Shown: positions 17,936-26,922 of the stretch, piece by piece
Position numbering within the stretch: position 1 is the stretch's first letter
Layout of the letters: each line of letters opens with the position of its first letter
Assembly: GCA_963817075.1 (NCBI GenBank)
Contig: CAWFMT010000005.1
Coordinates: 868,001-932,000, forward strand
Direction: 5' to 3'
DNA from: DASPKM01 sp963817075
GTDB taxonomy: Bacteria > Bacteroidota > Bacteroidia > Chitinophagales > Chitinophagaceae
DNA length: 64,000 nt
Program-made: the position numbers and the translations under genes
Notes under the pieces: generated by a model
Told to the model about the DNA's origin: nothing
Databases searched by the model: none
What the model saw: only the letters and a program-made list of their open reading frames with translations

Positions 17936-20167
17936 TTAGGCGGCTGGGGAGTGCTGCAATTCTTTCAATGCCTTGGGGGCGTGTTTGAAGAAGCTCTCCA
18001 ATGCGGTTTCCAGGGAAGGGAGACGCATTCCTTTTTCACTTCGAAGAACGCTGTATATTGGTCGAGGAGCCACAAACCCCATTTCCTGCATCGACTGTCG
18101 GATGATAGAATCAGCTGGCTTTCCTGCCCTATCCGCAATATCCCTGGCCAACTCATACCAGGTTACCGAGCCATTGTTGGTCAGATGCCAGATATCCTTT
18201 TCCTCATCAATAAGAAGGTCCAGAGATGAATTCACCAGGTCTGGAACGTAGGTTGGCGAGATCGTGATATCATCAGTTGCGGCAAATTGCTCGTTTCTTT
18301 CAATAGTATCAAGAACGTTCGTCGCAAAATTGTATCGGTCCCAGGGACCGAAAAAAGCGCTTGTGCGAATTACCAGTGAATCGGGATAATTATTTAGGAC
18401 AGCTTTCTCTGATTCTGCTTTACTTCTTCCGTAGATGCTCAGCGGATTGGCAAGATCACTTTCGGTATATGGATTTTCTTTTCCTCCATCAAAAACAAGG
18501 TCTGATGAAAAGGTCAGAAAACGAATTCCGTGAATTTTGCAGATCCTTGCAAGAGTAGATGGACCTTGAGTATTGGCAAGAAAGCATTGTTCAAATTCTT
18601 TTTCTGCTTCGTCAACGCGAACAAATCCTGCCGCATTAATAACACCCCAAGGTTTTATCTTGTCGATAATATCACCAATCTGCTTTTCATTGGTAATATC
18701 AACATCTTCTCTGCCAACAAGCTTGTAATTAATAGCCCTGGCTTCACAGATCCTCGCAAAGGCTTTTCCAAGTGTGCCGCGTTTACCAATTATAAGTACT
18801 GGTCTTGAAGTGTTTCTTTCACTATAGGACATCTCGGGTATTATTCTCTGTGATTTTTTCAGGAAACGAATTTCTCTCTGCCACCAACCAGGTTCATTGA
18901 TGAATGGAAATTTTTCTTCTGCATTCTCATTGATCGATTGGATCAAAGTAAACAAAGCCGTTCGCCTGGGAACGCTATTGGTAACATCAAATACTCCGGG
19001 TTCATATTCTCCAACAGGAAGTGTAAGGAGCTTATTCCATCCATATGCTCCCAAAAGAGACCAGGGCGTAACTGCGCGAATGTCAATTCCCTCATTTAAA
19101 GACTCACAGGCAGTAGACCATACCTGCTTAAACCATCTTAATTGATCATCTCTATGACAATGCAACTGAACTTCAGTAATTGCAATAGGAAGTTTATATC
19201 GATCCCAGACCTCCTTAAGCAGAATATTTAAACCAAATGGTTGTTCATGACGAATTCTGACTGCCTCAACATCTGCATACCGATGGCGCTTGTTGCTACC
19301 AATCATATGAGGAGGGTACTCGTGGATCTCATCGTCAAGAAATCTTTCAGAAGTTACATAGTGATTAACGCCAATGATATCGGGCTTGCATGGATTCGAT
19401 ATAAAAAAGTCGAGTTCTTTTTTCCTTATTCCGAGCCATCGAAAATAGTTCCAGAGCCTGTGTGAACGGTTTACCTTGCCACATAGCAGATCATAGGTCA
19501 ACCATCGCCTGATATTTTCAAAATTTGCCTGATATCTAAGCCTCGGACTACTATAAGTTTTTCCAAGATCTTCCGTCTGAACCAGTTTGGCATCAGGATT
19601 AATGGAACGAATGGCTTTCATGGCAAGTACAATTCCGCGTAACTGGTTTATCAGTATGCGCGCGAAGCTCAAGCCAGTTTTCTCGTGAGGATACCAATGA
19701 CCATATAGTCCACTGAATCTTGCTGTAGTCAATGGTTCATTAATGGGCGTATAATATTCTATAGAAGGAAACCTTCTGGCAACCTTTAATGCGTAATCTG
19801 CAAAATAATCAGGGAAATTTTTATCTGATAGATCAGTAAAAGCCGGGCCGCTTCCATGATGGAGCAGCCCCGCTATCGGTTTAATATTATGTTGTGATAA
19901 TGATTCAAGTTGTTGCTCGGCCCAGGACCAATCAATCTCCACTCCTTGAACGGGTTCATGCTTTTCCCAAAGAATTGGAAAGCGAAAAGAACTGATCCCT
20001 AACTCGCTGAACAGGGCAATATCATCCTTCCGACCATAATGACCTGTAAGTGCCAACTGATCCTGAAACTGATCACCTATACGGTTGATAGTACATTCAA
20101 TTCCTCCCCAAAGCTCAGGCTTGCAATAAGACGTACTTTTTACCATTAAGATGTTTTTCCGGTTCAC
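17936..20167 (-). CDS. Fusion protein: GH1-like glycosidase domain + RmlD-like sugar-nucleotide reductase
   Basis: A 743-residue two-domain protein with no signal peptide, so cytoplasmic. Residues about 15-430 form a GH1-like barrel: YTPINEPLTT has the acid/base Glu (E144), and PIAITEVQLH has a Glu at the nucleophile position (E332), where GH1 enzymes usually read TENG. Residues about 456-735 are an extended short-chain reductase like RmlD: glycine loop GKRGTLG (461-467), SSDLVFDG, and Y579-x3-K583 in YGRSKAESE. It is the last gene of a cassette and overlaps the UDP-galactopyranose mutase gene by 53 nt (32 nt if the eighth codon, ATG at 20146, is used). A role in making a deoxysugar or galactofuranose glycan is inference; the actual substrates are unknown. 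Confidence 0.85.
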   Translation of the reverse strand: MNRKNILMVKSTSYCKPELWGGIECTINRIGDQFQDQLALTGHYGRKDDIALFSELGISSFRFPILWEKHEPVQGVEIDWSWAEQQLESLSQHNIKPIAGLLHHGSGPAFTDLSDKNFPDYFADYALKVARRFPSIEYYTPINEPLTTARFSGLYGHWYPHEKTGLSFARILINQLRGIVLAMKAIRSINPDAKLVQTEDLGKTYSSPRLRYQANFENIRRWLTYDLLCGKVNRSHRLWNYFRWLGIRKKELDFFISNPCKPDIIGVNHYVTSERFLDDEIHEYPPHMIGSNKRHRYADVEAVRIRHEQPFGLNILLKEVWDRYKLPIAITEVQLHCHRDDQLRWFKQVWSTACESLNEGIDIRAVTPWSLLGAYGWNKLLTLPVGEYEPGVFDVTNSVPRRTALFTLIQSINENAEEKFPFINEPGWWQREIRFLKKSQRIIPEMSYSERNTSRPVLIIGKRGTLGKAFARICEARAINYKLVGREDVDITNEKQIGDIIDKIKPWGVINAAGFVRVDEAEKEFEQCFLANTQGPSTLARICKIHGIRFLTFSSDLVFDGGKENPYTESDLANPLSIYGRSKAESEKAVLNNYPDSLVIRTSAFFGPWDRYNFATNVLDTIERNEQFAATDDITISPTYVPDLVNSSLDLLIDEEKDIWHLTNNGSVTWYELARDIADRAGKPADSIIRQSMQEMGFVAPRPIYSVLRSEKGMRLPSLETALESFFKHAPKALKELQHSPAA

Positions 20168-21254
20168 GTTCCATTAGTTTCTTAGACAGTGTCAATGACT
20201 GAGCAACTACCTGGTCCATGTTATAATATTTATATGTGCCAAGCCTACCGGTAAAATACACATTAGGCAATGTGGACGCCAATTGTTGGTATTTCTTATA
20301 TATCTCCGCATTTTCAGGGCGAGGAATTGGATAGTATGGATCACCTTCTGCCTTTGGATATTCATATACCACTGTAGTCTTTGAACTCTTCTGGCCAGTC
20401 AGATATTTGAATTCTGTACTTCTCGTATATGGATGCTCGTTGGGATAGTTAACTGTTCCCGTTGGCTGAACCAAATCACCATCTGAAGTTTCAAATTTGA
20501 ATTCAAGTGATCTATAAGGCAATTGACCATAGCAATAATCAAAATAACTATCAATAGGACCGGTATAGATCAAATTTCTATAAGGAATAAAATCTACTAC
20601 CTCTTTATAATCGGTATTCAACATGAGCTTGATGTTCTCATGGCCTATGATCTTTTCAAACATCTTCGTATAGCCATGCAATGGCATTGCCTGGTAGGTG
20701 TCACTGAAATACCTGTCGTCCCTATTGGTCCTTGTAGGTATCCTTGCAGCAACAGCCGCATCTAGCTCAGATGGATCAAGACCCCATTGCTTTCTTGTAT
20801 AGCCTCTGAAAAATTTCTCATATAACTCTCTACCAATTTTGCTTACAACAACATCTTCCGATGTGCGGACCCTGTCAATTTTTTCTGCTTTTGATTGAAG
20901 GAATTTTTCAACCTGATCGCTCGTAAGGCTCAAGCCATATAATTTATTGATCGTATCCATGTTGATCGGAATTGGAACAAATTGTCCGTCAACACTGGCA
21001 AGAACGCGATGTTCATACCATCTCCATTCAGTAAAAAATGAGAGATAATCAAATACATCTTTTGAATTAGTGTGAAAAATGTGAGGACCATACTTGTGAA
21101 CTAACAATCCGTAGTCATTAAAATAATCATAGGTATTTCCACCAATATGGTTTCTCTTGTCGATCAGCAAAACTTTCTTGTTCGCTTTTGAGGCAAGTCG
21201 CTCTGCCAAAACACTTCCCGCGAACCCTGCTCCTACAATTAGATAATCAAACAT
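20115..21254 (-). CDS. glf: UDP-galactopyranose mutase
   Basis: A 379-residue flavoenzyme that interconverts UDP-galactopyranose and UDP-galactofuranose. It starts with the FAD-binding YLIVGAGFAGSVLAERLA (glycine loop at residues 8-13). Family blocks GGNTYDYFN, KYGPHIFHTN, PIPINMDTIN, GYTRKQWGL, PTRTNRDDRYF, PLHGYTKMFEKI and the C-terminal GRLGTYKYYNMDQVVAQSL are all present. The length is normal. The start codon overlaps the end of the glycosyltransferase gene by 8 nt, and its own end overlaps the GH1/RmlD gene. The organism can therefore make UDP-Galf for a surface or storage glycan. Confidence 0.96.
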   Translation of the reverse strand: MFDYLIVGAGFAGSVLAERLASKANKKVLLIDKRNHIGGNTYDYFNDYGLLVHKYGPHIFHTNSKDVFDYLSFFTEWRWYEHRVLASVDGQFVPIPINMDTINKLYGLSLTSDQVEKFLQSKAEKIDRVRTSEDVVVSKIGRELYEKFFRGYTRKQWGLDPSELDAAVAARIPTRTNRDDRYFSDTYQAMPLHGYTKMFEKIIGHENIKLMLNTDYKEVVDFIPYRNLIYTGPIDSYFDYCYGQLPYRSLEFKFETSDGDLVQPTGTVNYPNEHPYTRSTEFKYLTGQKSSKTTVVYEYPKAEGDPYYPIPRPENAEIYKKYQQLASTLPNVYFTGRLGTYKYYNMDQVVAQSLTLSKKLMEREPEKHLNGKKYVLLQA

Positions 21255-22431
21255 ACGCCTCCTTGTTTTTTTTGGTGTTTACATTAAGTTTCTCTTTCAA
21301 AGTTTTCTGCATCAATTGCATCATTGCACTCCATGTTTTGTCCCACGAATTATTCTGAAGAAAATGATCCACTCTATTCAGCCATCCATCATGTTCCTCT
21401 CGTGAAAGAATGGCTTCTGCAGCGCGGATAAAATCTTCTGGCTCATCTGCTATTGAAACCAGGTTGTTTGTTCCATAAGGATCTACAACATCAGCTATTG
21501 ATGTTGAGATTACTGGTTTTCCTGCAGCCAGGAATTCGGGAGTCTTGGTAGGACTAATGAAACGGGTGGATTCATTTCGCGCAAAAGGAATAAACGCAAT
21601 ATCCCAGCCTGCCATATAATTGGGCAGCTCGTTGTAGGTCTTGCTGCCCAGGTAATGAATATTTTTGTTTTTAGGCAGATCGTCGGGATTGATCTTTACA
21701 ATGGGTCCCAGGATTATAAATTGCCAACTGGGTTTTTCAAAGGCCACCTTTCCAAGCAGTTCAATGTCGAATCGTTCATCAACAACTCCATAAAAACCAA
21801 TGCGCGGATGAGGAATAGAAGTCTGATCAATTGGATCCACCTGTTCTTCTCTCGCCGTAGCAAAGTGTTCTTTGTCGATACTGCTAGGGAATGGATGAAT
21901 ATTATGATGTTGATCTTTTTTGTGTTGGTATAATGAAATGCCACCTGTGAACACCAGATCAGCAGAATTGAATAATTGTTTTTCTAATTGCTTAAGGCGT
22001 GGCGGCGCAAACTTAAATGCAGACAGTTCATCCATACAATCATAAACTATCATCTGTGGTTTCAGCTGATCACTGAAGGCCAGTGCCATTGGAGTATAAT
22101 ACCAGCATACATAATTTTTGATCTGGTTGTCAACTAAAAAAGCTGATAATAAATCTCTGATTTGGTTTTCGGACTCTTCTTCTGTCAAACCAGATTTAAT
22201 GAATGGAATTGCTCTGCATAACCTATTCTCCAACCAGGTTGATTCAATGCGTGGCTCCCCTTCAGTTTGCATTGGTTCCTCTACATAGAATGTTCGGTAA
22301 ATCTTTGCAAACCGACTAAAAAGGTGTTGTGGCCTCTGATAAACAAAATCCCATCTTAAATGAGAAAAACAGATGAGGTCGTAATTCTCAAATGCTGGCT
22401 GGTTGCCGGGAAAGGTTGGTTTCAGATTCAT
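21247..22431 (-). CDS. Glycosyltransferase (GT-B, family 1/4 type)
   Basis: A 394-residue cytoplasmic glycosyltransferase. The N-terminal half begins DLICFSHLRWDFVYQRPQHL, a motif often seen in this subgroup, and contains MIVYDCMDELSAF. The C-terminal nucleotide-sugar domain has IGFYGVVDERFD, WQFIILGPIVKI, IHYLGSKTYNELP and SPTKTPEFLAAGKPVIST, where the Glu of the EFLAAG block contacts the donor in GT-B enzymes. It is the first gene of the GT-glf-GH1/RmlD cassette, overlapping glf by 8 nt. The donor could be UDP-Galf made by the neighbour, but that is inference. I saw no strong TAnnTTTG box upstream. Confidence 0.88.
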   Translation of the reverse strand: MNLKPTFPGNQPAFENYDLICFSHLRWDFVYQRPQHLFSRFAKIYRTFYVEEPMQTEGEPRIESTWLENRLCRAIPFIKSGLTEEESENQIRDLLSAFLVDNQIKNYVCWYYTPMALAFSDQLKPQMIVYDCMDELSAFKFAPPRLKQLEKQLFNSADLVFTGGISLYQHKKDQHHNIHPFPSSIDKEHFATAREEQVDPIDQTSIPHPRIGFYGVVDERFDIELLGKVAFEKPSWQFIILGPIVKINPDDLPKNKNIHYLGSKTYNELPNYMAGWDIAFIPFARNESTRFISPTKTPEFLAAGKPVISTSIADVVDPYGTNNLVSIADEPEDFIRAAEAILSREEHDGWLNRVDHFLQNNSWDKTWSAMMQLMQKTLKEKLNVNTKKNKEAYV

Positions 22432-22573
22432 GTCTAATGAGATACAATTCAGATGCCATCGGAAATCGGCGGAGCGATATTCGAAATGGGAAGAGTGGAA
22501 AAATTAATCGGGTAAAAAAATCAACATTCAATCGAAATAGACTGAACCCGAATTAGAATTATGTCATGCCAAT

Positions 22574-22909
22574 TTAGTCATTCTTTACATAAACTTCTCC
22601 TTTATATGGATGAATCGTAGAATGGAAGCTATATCCTCCAACATGTAATAGGTAATATCCCATGATATCACACCAGCAAATTTCATCCTTGAACGATTCA
22701 ATTTTGGGAAGCGAACCTCTCTGACAGCTGTTTTCTTTGTCGTAATCATACTCGCCATCATTCAGCCTGCACCATTTTTTGAATGATTCGAATTCAGTAG
22801 GATCTGAAAAAATTATTTTGAAAAATGTTTCCTCTTTTACAGATTTCAAATCGTCATTGAGGTAATGGTGGTATTTGTGGCGATGTCGTATGATCTTGGC
22901 TGTTGTCAT
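22574..22909 (-). CDS. Hypothetical protein (111 aa)
   Basis: The frame is open up to 23047, but those extra 46 codons are encoded by a family-A repeat, so I set the start at the ATG at 22909 (MTTAKIIRHRHKYHHYL). The protein is rich in aromatic and charged residues: FKIIFSDPTEFESFKKWC, DEICWCDIMGYYLLH and a C-terminal GEVYVKND. There is no signal peptide or membrane segment. I do not recognise the family. It follows mqnC on the same strand across the repeat. Confidence 0.65.
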   Translation of the reverse strand: MTTAKIIRHRHKYHHYLNDDLKSVKEETFFKIIFSDPTEFESFKKWCRLNDGEYDYDKENSCQRGSLPKIESFKDEICWCDIMGYYLLHVGGYSFHSTIHPYKGEVYVKND

Positions 22910-22954
22910 CGGTTTAGATATAAATGCAAGAAGAGGGCCAATGATGATTTTCAG

Positions 22955-23033
22955 TTTAACCGCAAGGACGCAAGGGGACGCAAAGAAGTTCCTGGCGAAA
23001 CCTTGCGCCCTGGCGTCTTGGCGGTTAAGTCTT
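22955..23033. repeat. Family A repeat, inverted pair
   Basis: TTTAACCGCAAGGACGCAAG and, after a short gap, CCTTGCGCCCTGGCG then TCTTGGCGGTTAAG on the same strand. The two arms are reverse complements of each other, so the RNA can fold into a long hairpin. It begins within 4 nt of the mqnC stop and could help to end or process that transcript. Confidence 0.85.
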
Positions 23034-23036
23034 AAA

Positions 23037-24161
23037 TTAATAGTCAATCACTTGCTCAACGATGGTTTGAGGGATTTCTCTCCATTCGTATTGTTGATTA
23101 CGAAGCTGAGGTTGAAAGCCGGCTTCTTTGATTGCCTGCTGAATAGTTTTGTATGTAAATCTATGAGGAGCTCCGGCAGCGCTAACAACATTTTCTTCGA
23201 TCATTATACTTCCAAAATCATTAGCCCCAGCATGCAAACAAAGTTGAGCAACTTGCTTTCCAACAGTTAACCAGGAGGCTTGAATATTCTTAACATTAGG
23301 AAGCATGATCCGGCTGATAGCAACCATGCGGATGTATTCTTCAGGAGTTGTTAGATTTTGTACTCCTCTTATCCTTGTAAGCAATGTGTCAACATCCTGA
23401 AAAGTCCAGGGAATGAAGGCAAGAAAACCTTTTGCATTTTCAGGTTTTCTGCTTTGCACCTCTCTTAATTTCACAAGGTGTTCAAATCTTTCCCTAATGG
23501 TCTCAACATGACCAAACATCATGGTAGCTGATGTAGTAATTCCTAACTTATGGGCCTCCTGCATTATGTCCAACCACTCCTGCGCTCCACATTTTCCCTT
23601 TGAGATCAAACGCCTGACTCTATCTACAAGAATTTCTGCACCTGCACCAGGAAGAGAATCAAGACCTGCTTTTTTAAGTGCGGTTAAAACTTCGCGATGC
23701 GATTTTTTTTCAAGCTTACAAACATGCGCCACTTCAGGAGGCCCAAGTGCGTGCAATTTAAGTTCTGGATATAATTCTTTGAGTTGACTGAAAAGATCTA
23801 CATAGAACTGTAATCCCAGACCTGGATGATGACCTCCCTGGAGCAGCAGTTGATCCCCACCGAACTGGAAAGTCTCACTGATCTTCTTTTTGTAAGTAGG
23901 CATATCAGTGATATAAGCATCAGGGTGTCCGGGAACCCGATAAAAATTGCAAAACTTGCAATTTGCAATACATACGTTGGTTGTATTGACATTGCGGTCT
24001 ATTTGCCAGGTCACCCTTTCATGCGGCACCTGAATTTTGCGAAGCCTGTTAGCCACGAACATCAATTCTGTAATAGGCGCTCGCTCAAAGAGTTCAATCC
24101 CTTCTTCAATTTCAAGATTCTTGAAATTAATAGCCTTTTCGTATAGATCTTCCAAATTCAT
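23037..24161 (-). CDS. mqnC: Cyclic dehypoxanthinyl futalosine synthase (menaquinone, futalosine pathway)
   Basis: A 374-residue radical SAM enzyme. The cluster-binding motif is CIANCKFC (C64, C68, C71), followed by FYRVPGHPDAYI, QLLLQGGHHPGLGLQFYVDL, HALGPPEVAHVCKLE, SLPGAGAEIL, ATMMFGHVET and GFLAFIPWTFQ, the standard MqnC blocks. The C-terminus has the HAGANDFGSIMIEENVVSAAG region. It cyclises dehypoxanthine futalosine on the way to menaquinone, the quinone that the act operon in this window would use. A TAAATTTG box lies just upstream. It is not clustered with other mqn genes here. Confidence 0.96.
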   Translation of the reverse strand: MNLEDLYEKAINFKNLEIEEGIELFERAPITELMFVANRLRKIQVPHERVTWQIDRNVNTTNVCIANCKFCNFYRVPGHPDAYITDMPTYKKKISETFQFGGDQLLLQGGHHPGLGLQFYVDLFSQLKELYPELKLHALGPPEVAHVCKLEKKSHREVLTALKKAGLDSLPGAGAEILVDRVRRLISKGKCGAQEWLDIMQEAHKLGITTSATMMFGHVETIRERFEHLVKLREVQSRKPENAKGFLAFIPWTFQDVDTLLTRIRGVQNLTTPEEYIRMVAISRIMLPNVKNIQASWLTVGKQVAQLCLHAGANDFGSIMIEENVVSAAGAPHRFTYKTIQQAIKEAGFQPQLRNQQYEWREIPQTIVEQVIDY

Positions 24162-24177
24162 TAATTCAAATAAAGCT

Positions 24178-24185
24178 CAAATTTA
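24178..24185 (-). promoter_or_regulatory. Putative -7 box for mqnC
   Basis: On the minus strand TAAATTTG is an exact TAnnTTTG match, 16 nt upstream of the mqnC ATG. I found no TTTG at the usual -33 distance. Confidence 0.45.
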
Positions 24186-24364
24186 CGCCAGGACAAATTA
24201 CTCGATGAATGGGAATGTACTTGAATAGGCAATTGGTATATTTATTACGGATGCAGCTAAACAATTCTGACTGATTGTCTTAATGAGAAGAGAAACTAAT
24301 TAATTCCAGGTTCCTGCTAATAACTTGTTTAACCAGGGCCTTTGCCACTCTGACGAAAAAGCGA

Positions 24365-25600
24365 ATGCTGAAAAACACAAATAATAGAACCATTTTCCGA
24401 TTCTTCATCTATTTATTACTCCTGTCAGGGTCTTTTGCATCCACAAAATTTGCAGAAGCCCAGGAGGAATTTGTTCCTCCAGCATCCCGGTTAATTACAA
24501 CTTTTCCATTCCGAACATTTACAGGCGGTGTTATACTGATAAAGGCAACAGTGGGTAATTATCCCGATAGCCTGAATTTCATTCTTGATACAGGAAGCGG
24601 AGGGATTTCCCTTGATTCTCTCACCTGCCTCCGAATGAACATAAATTCGGAAATGTCTGACAGGACCATTCGCGGAATTGCAGGGATACGCACAGTAAGA
24701 TTTGTTTACAATCAAAAACTCAACCTGCCCAGACTAACTGTTGACAGTCTCAATTTTCACGTGAATGACTATGAAATTCTAACGAGTGCATACGGAGAAC
24801 AGGTAGATGGAATTATTGGTTACAGTTTTCTTTCGAGGTACATAGTGAAGATCGATTATGATAGCGCTAAGATCTATGTTTACTCAAAGGGATCTATGAA
24901 GTATCCCAGGGGTGGCTTTCTCCTGCGACCAATTCTCACAACCTTACCTATTCAGATAGCCAAACTTGGCGATGCGAGGGATGTAACAACCCGTTTTTAT
25001 TTTGATACTGGGGCAGGACTTTGCCTTCTATTATCAACAGACTTTGTTGGTGATAGCTCATTGCTTTCAAAGAAAAGAAAACCTGTACTAACGCAGGGTG
25101 AGGGATTGGGAGGAAAGATGGAAATGAAGCTCACAACAATCAAGGAATTTAAACTTGGACCGTACAGATTCAAAAAGGTCCCTACCTATATTTTTGATGA
25201 TTTGTATAATGTTACCGCATATCCATACCTGGGCGGTTTGATAGGAAATGACATTCTCAGACGATTTAATGTTATCCTCAATTACGAACGCAGAGATATT
25301 TACCTGATGCCGAATTCACATTTCCGTGATCCTTTTGATTATTCTTATACCGGCCTTGGGTTATATAAGATTGATGGGGAAGTGAGAGTGGTGGACATTA
25401 TGAAAGGATCCCCGGCGGAGGCTGCGGGATTTAAAGAAGGTGATATTGTAATGGCAGTCAACAATAATTTCACAAAAAATGTTCAACTGTATAAGTCGCT
25501 GATGCAAAACGTAGGCGAAAAACTCAGGATACTTGTATTGAGAGAGAACGGGCCAATAATCCTGACTCTCAAGGTTAGAAGCATACTTTCCCGTTTGTAA
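24365..25600 (+). CDS. Exported retropepsin-like aspartyl protease with PDZ domain
   Basis: A 411-residue protein with a signal peptide (to about residue 32, AEA). Two aspartyl protease halves follow: FILDTGSGGISL (D75) and FYFDTGAGLCLL (D214), each with the downstream hydrophobic-Gly flap-type elements VDGIIGYSFL and LGGLIGNDIL. A PDZ domain covers about residues 325-405 (VRVVDIMKGSPAEAAGFKEG, IVMAVNNN). This layout is common in periplasmic proteins of Bacteroidota, but substrates are unknown. Both catalytic Asp residues are present, so it looks active. It is divergent from mqnC. Confidence 0.88.
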   Translation: MLKNTNNRTIFRFFIYLLLLSGSFASTKFAEAQEEFVPPASRLITTFPFRTFTGGVILIKATVGNYPDSLNFILDTGSGGISLDSLTCLRMNINSEMSDRTIRGIAGIRTVRFVYNQKLNLPRLTVDSLNFHVNDYEILTSAYGEQVDGIIGYSFLSRYIVKIDYDSAKIYVYSKGSMKYPRGGFLLRPILTTLPIQIAKLGDARDVTTRFYFDTGAGLCLLLSTDFVGDSSLLSKKRKPVLTQGEGLGGKMEMKLTTIKEFKLGPYRFKKVPTYIFDDLYNVTAYPYLGGLIGNDILRRFNVILNYERRDIYLMPNSHFRDPFDYSYTGLGLYKIDGEVRVVDIMKGSPAEAAGFKEGDIVMAVNNNFTKNVQLYKSLMQNVGEKLRILVLRENGPIILTLKVRSILSRL

Positions 25601-25676
25601 ATTCCCTTCTGCGCAACTCTCTATAACTCGTTGTAGGCAAACTTGTCGTTATTTTGCGGTTCTTTAATTGGAACCT

Positions 25677-26915
25677 ATGATGAAGTTTGAAAGATTTGTT
25701 TTATCGAATGGATTAAGATTGATCGTTCATGAAGACCATTCCACTCCAATGGCAGTTGTGAATGTTATGTACGATGTTGGGTCGAGAGATGAAGAACCTC
25801 AACGTACAGGGTTTGCCCATCTCTTTGAACATCTCATGTTTGGCGGGTCAGTGAATATTCCTGAATACGATACTCCACTTCAGCTAGCGGGGGGTGAAAA
25901 TAATGCGTACACCAGCAGTGATGTAACCAATTATTATGTCCAGCTCCCTGCTGAGAATATAGAGACTGCATTCTGGCTCGAGAGCGATAGAATGCTTTCG
26001 CTCGCATTTAGTGAAAGGAGTCTCGAGGTGCAAAGAAAAGTTGTATGCGAAGAATTTAAAGAGCACTACATCAATAAGCCTTATGGAGATGTTTGGTTCA
26101 AGATCAGGGAAATGGCTTACCAGGTGCATCCATATAATTGGCTGACTATCGGAAAGGAACTTAGTCATATTGAAAAAGCGGAATTACAGGATGTAAGGAA
26201 CTTTTTCTTCAAATTTTATCGCCCAATAAATGCGATCCTCGTGGTTGCTGGTCATGTTAATACTGCCGAAGTAGTAAAGTTGGCTGAAAAATGGTTTAGC
26301 GATATTCCATCGGGAGAAAAATACAATCGTAACATTCCTCAGGAACCTGCGCAAACCATCGGCAGAAAAAAAGAAGTACATGCAAATGTTCCAATAGACG
26401 CTTTTTACAAGAACTGGCATATTTACTCAAGACTTGATCCAAGGTATTATGTTGTGGATTTGATTTCAGAAATCCTGGGAGGAGGAAGTTCTTCAAGATT
26501 ACACCAGTCGCTCGTGAAGGAAAAGAAGCTATTCAGTAATATAGAATGCTATCATTTCGGAACTGTGGATCCGGGACTGTTAACGGTTGAAGGAAAACTC
26601 ATTAAAGGCGTAAGCATGGAGGAAGCTGAAAAGGCTATTGAAATAGAATTGGACAAATTGAAACAGGACGGCATAGATGATAAGGAATTAACCAAGGTAA
26701 AAAACCGTACTGAAGCTGTGATCTCTTTTGAAGATATGAGCTTGATGAATAGAGCTGGCAGCCTTGCATTTTATGAAACGCTGGGAGATGCCACACTAAT
26801 GAATAAAGAATTGCAGAAATATCAGGCAGTAAATGCTGATGAATTCCTGGAACAAAGCAGGATCATTTTTAATGAGAATAATTCAACGGCACTGTATTAT
26901 CATTCCAACAATTGA
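25677..26915 (+). CDS. M16 family zinc peptidase, catalytic member
   Basis: A roughly 412-residue M16 peptidase with the inverted zinc motif HLFEH (H48, E51, H52) and the distal Glu region RKVVCEEFKEHY. The frame is open from a TTG at 25668, but the paired ATG codons at 25677 and 25680 are better starts and match family N-termini (FERFVLSNGLRLIVHEDHS). There is no signal peptide. The next gene, 7 nt downstream, encodes the non-catalytic partner. Such pairs form two-chain clamshell peptidases that digest peptides up to moderate size. Confidence 0.92.
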   Translation: MMKFERFVLSNGLRLIVHEDHSTPMAVVNVMYDVGSRDEEPQRTGFAHLFEHLMFGGSVNIPEYDTPLQLAGGENNAYTSSDVTNYYVQLPAENIETAFWLESDRMLSLAFSERSLEVQRKVVCEEFKEHYINKPYGDVWFKIREMAYQVHPYNWLTIGKELSHIEKAELQDVRNFFFKFYRPINAILVVAGHVNTAEVVKLAEKWFSDIPSGEKYNRNIPQEPAQTIGRKKEVHANVPIDAFYKNWHIYSRLDPRYYVVDLISEILGGGSSSRLHQSLVKEKKLFSNIECYHFGTVDPGLLTVEGKLIKGVSMEEAEKAIEIELDKLKQDGIDDKELTKVKNRTEAVISFEDMSLMNRAGSLAFYETLGDATLMNKELQKYQAVNADEFLEQSRIIFNENNSTALYYHSNN

Positions 26916-26922
26916 TGAATCA

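Noticed and set aside
22910..23047. N-terminal extension of the hypothetical protein at 22574
   Set aside because: The extra 46 codons are encoded by a family A repeat; the ATG at 22909 is the better start.
26833..26922. Upstream start for the second M16 gene
   Set aside because: It would overlap the first M16 gene by 83 nt; the ATG at 26923 gives the normal family N-terminus.
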